Assembly: GCA_021154885.1 (NCBI GenBank)
Contig: JAJKHS010000144.1
Coordinates: forward strand, 62,001 to 126,000
DNA: 64,000 nt
Direction: 5' to 3'
Source: Thermoanaerobaculum sp.
GTDB lineage: Bacteria; Acidobacteriota; Thermoanaerobaculia; Multivoradales; UBA5704
Positions 15,124-22,301 of this stretch are shown here, in pieces. Under the pieces are notes generated by a model. That model did no database searches, was not told the origin of the DNA, and worked only from the letters and a program-made list of their open reading frames with translations. The number at the start of each line of letters is the position of its first letter. Within the stretch, counting starts at the first letter, position 1. A program made the position numbers and the translations under genes.

Positions 15124-18041
15124 AACTTGACCCGCAGACCGAGCTGCGCCAGGCGCTGCTCGCCCTGTAGCGGGCTGCCGGCGAAGGCGGTGGGGTGGGC
15201 TCCGATCGGAAGGCCGGTATTCGGATCGAAGTCCAGGGTGTAGGCGTTCGGGTTCTTCTCGTTGAACAGGTTGAACACCTCGGCGATCAGCTCGAGGCCA
15301 ACAGGCCCGAAGGTGAAGTCTTTCGAGAGCCGCAGGTCGAACTGCGAGAAGGAAGCGCCGCGGGCGGTGTTGACGCCCGAGACGCCCGGCGGCAGGTCGA
15401 GCTTGAAGCCGTCGCCGTTGAGGTCTTTCGACGCATGGATGGTGTAGGGCAGGCCGGACCGGTAGCGGAACATGCCGGCCACGTTGACCCCATAGGGCGC
15501 CTGGTAGACGCCGCTCAGGGTGACCCGGTGCCGCGCGTCGGTGTCCAGGGGACCCGTGCAGGCGCCGCACAGAGGATTGAGCGGGTTGACCGAAACGTCA
15601 CGGGCGCTCCCCAGATCGGGCTGGTGGCCGACGTCGGTGAGGCGGAACTCGTCGGCGCCGGCCAGCACGTTGCCGGTCGCCTTCGAGTAGGTGTAGAAGC
15701 CCAGGATCTCCAACTTCTGACTGGCGCGGGCGCGGAAGCTCAAGTTGCCGCCCTTGTAGTCCGCGAAGCCGCCGCCGTACCACAGCCGGAAGTTGTTGAA
15801 CTGCGGGAACCGCCGCTGGCCGGTGGCCGGATCGACGGGGTTGGCGCGGAAACGGAAGGGGATGTCGCGATAGGCGATGTTGGTGGCCTCGATGTTGAGC
15901 CCCAGCCAGGGGGTCGCCTGCCAGGAATAGCCGAGGGAACCCTGCCGTGAGTAGGGGGTCGCGAGCGTGGGCGAGGCGATCTCGTTGGGTGGCACGCCCG
16001 GGGGGAGCCTGTTCGGCGGCAGCGGTTGTCCGGGCCGGAAGAAGGAATTGTCCGGGTTGCGGATCCCATCCGGGTCACTGGCGTTGTAGACCACGCCGTA
16101 GTTGGACTGCACCGCGGTGGCCGGGAACAGGATGGTGGCGTTGGTGTAAGGGAAGTCGTAGTAGATGCCCCAGCCGCCGCGTACCAGATGCCGCCCGTCG
16201 CCCTTGGCATCGTAGGTGAATCCGACGCGAGGGGCCCAGTTGTTCTTGTCGTTCTTCAGCTTGCCGCCCCCGCCGCCCTGGAAGTCCTTGAGGTAGAACT
16301 CGTTGTATTTGGTCTGCGTCGACAGCGCCTGCCAGATCGGGTTGGCGCGCTGGTCGAGGTCGAAGCCGGTCCAGTAGTCGTAGCGCAGGCCGACGTTGAC
16401 CGTCAGCCGGTCGCCGGCCAGGAGGTCGTCCTGGAGATAGCCGCTGTACTGGTTGACGGGAGTCTTGTCACCGGCAAAGCCGCCGAAGAACGTGATGTCG
16501 GTCACCGGCGAGTTGATGTCGTCGGCTTTGAACGAGAACTGGCCGCTGGTGCCGGTGGTGAAGTCGCCGCCGAGCGTCGGCTCATGGATGTAGTTGATGC
16601 CGGCCTTGAAGTTGTTGGTGCGGCCGAACAGGTTGCGGCTGAAGCTGTAGTCGTCCTTGTACTGATACTTCGTCTGGTTCGTGCTCTGCGGCGTGTTGAC
16701 GTTCTGGCCGCTGTGGGCGCCCGACGGGAAGTAGAGATAGCGGGCGGTGGAGTCTGCCGTGATGATGTTGTTGAACTTCGTATACTGGAAGACGATCTCG
16801 TTGAGGCTGTCGGCGCCGAGTTGGACGCTGTGGCCGGCCAGAATGGAGCTGTACTTGTTGGAGACGGTGCCCAGCGAGTCGGGGGCCGCCAGCGAGCTGG
16901 CGCCATATTTGTCGGTGTTCTTCTGGTAGCCGTAGCGCACCTGGAGGAACTGCTTCGGCGAAAGGTTCGCGGTCACCTTCGCCGTGATCAGGTCGTCCTG
17001 GAACGGCGTCGGGAAGGACTTGCCGTCGAACTGCGGGAACACGCCGCCGCTGTTGACGGTGTACTCGGTCTTGCGATCGGTCTTCTCGTAAGTGGCGAAG
17101 AAATGGACCTTGTCCTTGACGATGGGGCCGCCCAGGGAGAAGCCGTACTGCTTGCGGTCGTAGGGTGACTTGCCGGGCGCCGGCTCGCCCTTGCTTCTGG
17201 CAAGGGTGTCAGCGGTCCTTTCGGATTCGGTCTCGGTGTTCAGGCTGTCTTTGCGGAAGAAGCCCCAGGCGCTGCCCGCGAAGTTGTTGGTGCCGCTCTT
17301 GGTGACGACGGTCAGCACGCCGCCGGTGGAGCGGCCGTACTCGGCCTTGTACTGCTGCGTCTGGATGTTGAACTCTTGGACGCTCTCCAGGTTGAAGTTC
17401 TGCAGCGCGCCGCCGATGGTGTCGTCCATGTTGTCGCCGCCGTCGACCAGGTAGTTGACGTTGCGGCCGATGCCGCCATTGAGCGCCACGGTGAGCTGGC
17501 CGGGCTTGGTCGGGTCGGAGTTGTAGGACAGGCTCGTGCCGGGAGCCAGGATGGCCAGGTTGGCGAACTGGCGGCCGTTGAGCGGCAGGTTCTCGAGCTG
17601 TTTCTCGCTGACCACGGCGCCGATGGTGGGCGTGGTCTGCAAGAGCGGCGCCTCGTCCACCACGGTGATCGACTCCTCCACCGTGGAGGGGCTCATGTCG
17701 ACCGTCAGCTCGCGGTCGGTGGACACGTTGAGCCGCACCTCCTGCACGGTGACGGTGGCGAAGCCGTTGAGCTCCGTCACGACGGTGTAGGTGCCGACGG
17801 GCACCGACGGCAGCCGGAAGGTGCCGTCGCTCTCGGTGACGGTGCTGCGGGTGAGGCCGGTGTCCTTCTGCGTGGCGGTGATGGTGGCGCCCGGGAGCGG
17901 CTTGCCGCTCTTGTCCTGCACCTTGCCGACCAGGTTGGCGCCCGCGGTCTGGGCCTGGGCGGCCGGCAGCAGCAACAGCGCGGCCGTCAAGGCCAGCCCG
18001 GTCGCGAGGGCGAATTTCGCCCTGAGGTTCCCTCGGTTCAT
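15120..18041 (-). CDS. TonB-dependent receptor with carboxypeptidase regulatory-like domain
   Basis: A 973-residue outer-membrane protein. The ATG at 18041 follows AAGGAGA and gives a signal peptide ending PAAQAQ. Residues 35-120 form a carboxypeptidase-regulatory-like beta-sandwich (GKVQDKSGKPLPGATITATQ). Next is the plug (ENLPLNGRQFANLAILAPG, then NGGIGRNVNYLVDGGDNMDD), and a long barrel ending LAQLGLRVKF with the expected terminal aromatic residue. This Oar-like architecture is abundant in Acidobacteriota, where it is thought to import oligosaccharides or peptides using TonB energy. The ligand is unknown. The sulfatase-TPR lipoprotein upstream on the same strand may take part in processing the ligand. 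Confidence 0.9.
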   Translation of the reverse strand: MNRGNLRAKFALATGLALTAALLLLPAAQAQTAGANLVGKVQDKSGKPLPGATITATQKDTGLTRSTVTESDGTFRLPSVPVGTYTVVTELNGFATVTVQEVRLNVSTDRELTVDMSPSTVEESITVVDEAPLLQTTPTIGAVVSEKQLENLPLNGRQFANLAILAPGTSLSYNSDPTKPGQLTVALNGGIGRNVNYLVDGGDNMDDTIGGALQNFNLESVQEFNIQTQQYKAEYGRSTGGVLTVVTKSGTNNFAGSAWGFFRKDSLNTETESERTADTLARSKGEPAPGKSPYDRKQYGFSLGGPIVKDKVHFFATYEKTDRKTEYTVNSGGVFPQFDGKSFPTPFQDDLITAKVTANLSPKQFLQVRYGYQKNTDKYGASSLAAPDSLGTVSNKYSSILAGHSVQLGADSLNEIVFQYTKFNNIITADSTARYLYFPSGAHSGQNVNTPQSTNQTKYQYKDDYSFSRNLFGRTNNFKAGINYIHEPTLGGDFTTGTSGQFSFKADDINSPVTDITFFGGFAGDKTPVNQYSGYLQDDLLAGDRLTVNVGLRYDYWTGFDLDQRANPIWQALSTQTKYNEFYLKDFQGGGGGKLKNDKNNWAPRVGFTYDAKGDGRHLVRGGWGIYYDFPYTNATILFPATAVQSNYGVVYNASDPDGIRNPDNSFFRPGQPLPPNRLPPGVPPNEIASPTLATPYSRQGSLGYSWQATPWLGLNIEATNIAYRDIPFRFRANPVDPATGQRRFPQFNNFRLWYGGGFADYKGGNLSFRARASQKLEILGFYTYSKATGNVLAGADEFRLTDVGHQPDLGSARDVSVNPLNPLCGACTGPLDTDARHRVTLSGVYQAPYGVNVAGMFRYRSGLPYTIHASKDLNGDGFKLDLPPGVSGVNTARGASFSQFDLRLSKDFTFGPVGLELIAEVFNLFNEKNPNAYTLDFDPNTGLPIGAHPTAFAGSPLQGEQRLAQLGLRVKF

Positions 18042-18143
18042 GATTCGTCTCCTTCTCTTGGATCGTATGCCATCAAAATCCATTCTCTTGTCGAACGGAA
18101 CGGTACGAAGACTGCGGCGACAGCACGGCTGTGGAGCCCTCGA

Positions 18144-20342
18144 TCACCTCCTCCCGGCCGGCGCTCCCCCCGCCGCATGGCTGGTGAGCCGGGCGAGGAG
18201 CTGCTGCGCGGCGCGACGTTGTTCCGCGAACCTCGGGTCTTCCTTCGTGGCGGCCAGGAAATCCCGGTACGCGCTCATCCCCGCGGCGGGGTCGCCGGCG
18301 AGGTCGAGCGCGATGGCGCGGTTGAGCCGAACCTCATGGTACCCCGGAGCGAGGGCGAGAGCGCGCTCGAAATAAGGAAGTGCCGCTCGCGGCTGATCGC
18401 GCTCCACCTCCAGGGTGCCGAGGCCGTTGAGCGGCTCGGCGTAGCGCGGGGCGAGAGCGGCCGAGCGCTGGTAGGCGTGCTCGGCGTCGTCGAGCTTGCC
18501 CATCGCCTTGAGCACATTGCCGAGGTTGTTCAGGGCGTGGGCGTTGCGCGGATCGAGCCGGGCGGCCGTCTCGAACTCCCGGCGCGCCGGCTCGAGCTTG
18601 CCTTCGCCCATCTCCACGATGCCCAGGGTGTTGTGCGCCTCGGGCCGGTTCGCGTCGAGCTTCAGCGCCCGCTCGATGGCGCTGCGCGCCTCCGGCAGCC
18701 GGCCCGCCTCCTGGAGGGCCGCGGCCAGGTTGTACCAGGCCTCCGGGTCCGACGGCGACGCCTCGGCGGCCTGCCGGTAGAGCGGCACCGCCCGGCCGAA
18801 ATCCCCCTGGCTGCGCCACGCCTCGGCCAGCTTGCCGCGGAACACCGGGTTGGCCGGATCGGCCGCCACCAGGGCTTCGAGATCGCCGAGGGCGGCCTTG
18901 GTGTCGCCGTCCTGGAGGTGCGTGTTCGCCCGCTCGAAGCGCTGGAAGAGGTCGACCATGGTCTTCGGATCAATTCCCGCCGCGGCCCCGGGTTTTCCCG
19001 GCGTGGGCCGGGCCGCCGCGCCGGCCACGTAGCCGAGGCTCGCCAGACGAGCCCGGGCCTCGGCGTCCGCGGCTGTCGGGCGAGGAGCCGCCACCGCGCC
19101 GGCTTCGATCTCGGCCAGCCGCGCCGCGAAGCCCTTCGCGGCTGGCTCAGGTTCCAGACGGTCCAGGAGATTGGCCGTCTCCTTCGGGTCCTTCCCCAGG
19201 TCGTACAGCTCCGGTTTCGGCGCGGCGATGTATTTGAGGTCGCGCCGGCGGAGGGCGGCGAGGGGGCTCCAGCCGAAGATGGCCGGGTACTGGCTCTCGG
19301 CGTAGACCTCGCTGGCCGCGGGCTCGCGGCCGGCGAGGAGGTCGGCGGCGAGGTCACGGCCGTCGCGCGGTCGCACGCCCGGACCGGCGAAGGCCTTGCC
19401 GAGCAGACCGGCCAGGGTGGGGGCGAGGTCCACCAGGCTCACCGGCGTCCGCACCACTCGCGGCGTGAGGTTGCCCGGCGCCCGCAGGATCAGCGGCACG
19501 TGGAGCGTCGGCTCGTAGAGGAGCAGGCCGTGGGTCAGCTCGCCGTGCTCGCCCAGCGACTCGCCGTGGTCGGCCGCCACCGCCACCACCGTGCGGCCGG
19601 CGACGCCCCGGCGGTCGAGCTCGGCGAGTAGACGGCCCACCTGCTCGTCCACCTCCGAGATCTCGCCGTCGTAGGGGCGGCCGGGGTGGCGCAAACTCCA
19701 GGCCGCCGGCGGCGTATAAGGAGCGTGGGCGTCGTAGAGGTGCACCCAGAGGAAGAAGGGGCGGTCGTCCCGGCGATCCCGGCGATCGTCCTCATTCTTG
19801 AGCCAGGCCAGGGCGCGGTCCACCACCTCGCGGCCCGGCCGCTCCGACTCCAGGGAGACGCCGGCCTTGGGGTCGCGCGGGATCTCGTCGTCGTACACCT
19901 CAAAGCCCTGCCCCAGGCCGAACCGCCGGTCCAGCACGAAGGCCCCCACGAAGGCGCCGGTGCGGTAGCCGCTCCCGGCGAGCAGGGTGGCCAGCGTGGC
20001 CGTCCCCGCCGGCAGCGCGCCGGCGCCGTTGTTGCGCAGGCCATGGTGGAGCGGCAGCAGTCCCGAGAGCACCGTGGCGTGGGACGGCAGGGTCAATGGC
20101 ACACTGGACGAGGCGGCGTCGAAGCGGAGCCCCTCCTTCGCCAGACCGTCGAGCCAGGGGGTCACCGCCGCGCGGTAGCCGTAGCAGCCCAGGTGGTCGG
20201 CGCGGACGGTGTCCACAGTCACCAGCAAGAGGTTGGGATTGCGTACCGAATCGCGCGAGCAGCCCCCGGCGAGCGGCAGGGTGAGGAGGAGGACCAGCGC
20301 CAGGGATTGCGCGCCGCGGAGTTTCGATTGGCTTCTAAGCAA
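18144..20342 (-). CDS. Sulfatase-fold lipoprotein with C-terminal TPR repeats
   Basis: A 732-residue protein. The only start that keeps the lipoprotein signal (LPLAGGC) is a TTG at 20342, with a weak GAAGG upstream. Residues 35-400 have the alkaline-phosphatase/sulfatase fold: metal-site VTVDTVRADHLGCYGYR, VPLTLPSHATVLSG, and AADHGESLGEHGELTHG. The usual nucleophile motif C/S-x-P-x-R reads TLPSH, so the formylglycine Cys/Ser is Thr and the Arg is His; it may be a phosphoesterase or transferase rather than a sulfatase. Residues 480-720 hold about six TPR units (PEAWYNLAAALQEAGRLPEA). An insert DDRRDRRDDR near residue 188 is encoded by CGGCGAT repeats. Confidence 0.82.
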   Translation of the reverse strand: MLRSQSKLRGAQSLALVLLLTLPLAGGCSRDSVRNPNLLLVTVDTVRADHLGCYGYRAAVTPWLDGLAKEGLRFDAASSSVPLTLPSHATVLSGLLPLHHGLRNNGAGALPAGTATLATLLAGSGYRTGAFVGAFVLDRRFGLGQGFEVYDDEIPRDPKAGVSLESERPGREVVDRALAWLKNEDDRRDRRDDRPFFLWVHLYDAHAPYTPPAAWSLRHPGRPYDGEISEVDEQVGRLLAELDRRGVAGRTVVAVAADHGESLGEHGELTHGLLLYEPTLHVPLILRAPGNLTPRVVRTPVSLVDLAPTLAGLLGKAFAGPGVRPRDGRDLAADLLAGREPAASEVYAESQYPAIFGWSPLAALRRRDLKYIAAPKPELYDLGKDPKETANLLDRLEPEPAAKGFAARLAEIEAGAVAAPRPTAADAEARARLASLGYVAGAAARPTPGKPGAAAGIDPKTMVDLFQRFERANTHLQDGDTKAALGDLEALVAADPANPVFRGKLAEAWRSQGDFGRAVPLYRQAAEASPSDPEAWYNLAAALQEAGRLPEARSAIERALKLDANRPEAHNTLGIVEMGEGKLEPARREFETAARLDPRNAHALNNLGNVLKAMGKLDDAEHAYQRSAALAPRYAEPLNGLGTLEVERDQPRAALPYFERALALAPGYHEVRLNRAIALDLAGDPAAGMSAYRDFLAATKEDPRFAEQRRAAQQLLARLTSHAAGGAPAGRR

Positions 20343-20453
20343 TCAAATACTGCCTTCTGAACGTGACTGGGCGGAAGGATAGCGGAATCCGAGGAGAGCG
20401 GGAAGCCCATCCACAGTGCGATAGGATGACCAAAGCCCACAACGGAGGAGAGC

Positions 20454-20987
20454 ATGACCAACGGCTACGATGAGGCCAAGGCGCAACGAAACGTCCTCGA
20501 AAAGCTCGGCGAGAAGATCCCCGGCTATCGGGGATTCCAGGACCGCGAGCTGCGGCGCGACGTCGACCGGCTGCTGCGCGAGCATCTGGCGTCGGAGTTG
20601 GGGCGCCTGAAGTCGGCCCTGCGCGACCGCACCCGCAGCTATACGGACGCCGGCAAGATCGGCGCCCTCAACGGCTTCGACCGCCTCGACCGGCAGCTCG
20701 ACGGCCTGTCGCAGGCGGTCCGCTTCAGCGACTACGGGGCCAGCGGGCTGTTCGATCCGGTGAAGATCGGCGAGGCGGAACTGCAGCGGCTCTACGAGTT
20801 CGACCTCTCGGTGGTGGAAGACCTGGCGCAGCTCGAGGCCGGCATCGCCGCGGTGCCCGCGCCGGGCGCCGAGGACCCCGCGCCGGCTCTCGACCATCTG
20901 CAGCAGGAGGTGCGGGTGCTGGACGACAGGTGGAAGCAGCGCAAGCAGGTCATCGGCACCGCCGTGCAGGGCGGGCAGAGCGCTTGA
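20454..20987 (+). CDS. Hypothetical helical protein paired with SPFH protein
   Basis: A 177-residue soluble protein with GGAGGAG before the ATG. It is charged and almost wholly helical: residues 5-60 (QRNVLEKLGEKIPGYRGFQD, VDRLLREHLASELGRLK) and residues 110-175 (LQRLYEFDLSVVEDLAQLEA, VRVLDDRWKQRKQVI) look like coiled-coil arms around a short glycine-containing middle. No family was recognised. It lies 31 bases before the SPFH-SHOCT gene and is probably cotranscribed, so a role as a partner or adaptor of the SPFH assembly is a reasonable guess. Confidence 0.65.
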   Translation: MTNGYDEAKAQRNVLEKLGEKIPGYRGFQDRELRRDVDRLLREHLASELGRLKSALRDRTRSYTDAGKIGALNGFDRLDRQLDGLSQAVRFSDYGASGLFDPVKIGEAELQRLYEFDLSVVEDLAQLEAGIAAVPAPGAEDPAPALDHLQQEVRVLDDRWKQRKQVIGTAVQGGQSA

Positions 20988-21018
20988 CGATCTCTCGGCA
21001 ACCTCAGGAGACCACGAA

Positions 21019-22020
21019 ATGGACGTGATCCAATATCAGGACCCGACCGGCAACACGATGGTGGCGCGCTGGCCGCGCGAGGGCACGGCGGCCATCCGGC
21101 TCGGCAGCCAGCTCATCGTCGAGGAGAGCCAGCAGGCGGTGTTCTACCGCGACGGCAAGGCCCTCGACACCTTCCTCCCGGGCCGCCACACACTGGCGAC
21201 GCAGAACGTGCCGATCCTCGCCAGTCTCTTCGGCATCCCCTTCGGCGGTACCTCGCCGTTCCAGGCGGCGGTGTACTTCGTCTCCACCAAGACGTTCCTC
21301 GACCTCAAGTGGGGGACCAAGGAGCCGGTGATCTTCCGCGACCATGAGCTGGCCATGGTGCGACTGCGCGCCTTCGGCAAATTCGCCGTGCGGGTGACCA
21401 ACGCCCAGGTGTTCGTCAATTCCGTGGTCGGCACCCGCGGCATCTACAGCTCCGAGGGGGTCGAGGACTACTTCCGCGACGTCATCGTCGCCCGGCTGAC
21501 CGACGTGCTGGGCGAGAACCTGACCTCGGTCTTCGACCTGCCGAAGCTCTACGACGAGCTGGCCATGGGCCTCAAGGCCCGGGTGGCGGACGACTTCAAC
21601 AAGTACGGCATCGAGCTGGTGGACCTCTACCTGGGCGCCATCACGCCGCCCGAAGAGGTGCAGAAGCTCATCGACGAGCGCAGCGGCATGGGCGCCATCG
21701 GCGACATGAACACCTACATGAAGTTCAAGACCGCCCGCGCCATCGGCGACGCCGCCGCACAGCCGGGCGGCGGCGCGGGCGGCACCGTGGGCGCAGGCCT
21801 CGGGATCGGCATGGGCGCCGGCCTCGGCGCCATGCTCCCGGGGATGATGCGCGACGCCATGGCGCCCCAGCCAGCTCCGGCTACCGCCGCGGCTCCTCCA
21901 GCGCCGGCGGCCAGCCCGACGGCCGAGAAGCTCCGCCAGTTGAAGGGCCTGCTCGACGAGGGGCTGATCAGCCAGGACGAATTCAACGCCAAGCGGCAGA
22001 AGCTGCTGGACGAGATGTAG
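21019..22020 (+). CDS. SPFH (band 7) domain protein with C-terminal SHOCT domain
   Basis: A 333-residue protein. The SPFH core spans about residues 25-225: QLIVEESQQAVFYRDGKALD, FLPGRHTLATQNVPILASLF, KWGTKEPVIFRDHELAMVRL and YGIELVDLYLGAITPPEEV. A flexible Gly/Ala/Met- and Pro-rich linker (residues 252-300) leads to a SHOCT-type helix pair at the end (LRQLKGLLDEGLISQDEF). The family resembles the so-called virion core protein/YdjI-type SPFH proteins, which form ring assemblies at membranes; there is no transmembrane helix here. It is the second gene of a two-gene unit with the helical protein at 20454. Confidence 0.82.
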   Translation: MDVIQYQDPTGNTMVARWPREGTAAIRLGSQLIVEESQQAVFYRDGKALDTFLPGRHTLATQNVPILASLFGIPFGGTSPFQAAVYFVSTKTFLDLKWGTKEPVIFRDHELAMVRLRAFGKFAVRVTNAQVFVNSVVGTRGIYSSEGVEDYFRDVIVARLTDVLGENLTSVFDLPKLYDELAMGLKARVADDFNKYGIELVDLYLGAITPPEEVQKLIDERSGMGAIGDMNTYMKFKTARAIGDAAAQPGGGAGGTVGAGLGIGMGAGLGAMLPGMMRDAMAPQPAPATAAAPPAPAASPTAEKLRQLKGLLDEGLISQDEFNAKRQKLLDEM

Positions 22021-22091
22021 GCCTCATCAGAGAGTCTGAGAGGGTGTCTCTGGAAAGTGCCTGCTGAATCGTCGGTCTATACCCCTCCGAA

Positions 22092-22140
22092 GCCTCACCC
22101 GTGTCCCTCTCCCAGGCGGAGAGGGGTTCTGGGTTGCCGC
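22092..22140. repeat. Dispersed CCTCACCC...CCCTCTCC/GGAGAGGG palindromic repeat
   Basis: A GC-rich element with arms CCCTCTCC (22105-22112) and GGAGAGGG (22118-22125), preceded by CCTCACCCGTGT. The same words occur in the larger element inside arnT at 43391-43561, so this is a second, shorter member of a dispersed repeat family. Confidence 0.55.
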
Positions 22141-22301
22141 GTAGTGCACGCATCCGCACTTTTCTATTAGACATTCCAAAAATATCGGTAGTATGCTGGT
22201 CAGTTGGCGGAAAAGGCCAGGAATCGATCGCAAACTCCTGGGCAGGTGCCGTCGCTCTGGTCGCCACCTTTGGAATGCAAGAACAAACTAGGAGCTCGCC
22301 A

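Noticed and set aside
11755-15570. A 1271-codon minus-strand open frame
   Set aside because: Only its last 139 codons have a ribosome site and protein-like sequence; the rest lies opposite the secreted protein and YihY genes and reflects GC-rich codon bias.
18144-20342. Genuine sulfatase
   Set aside because: The formylglycine position is Thr and the following Arg is His, so the usual sulfatase chemistry is not supported.
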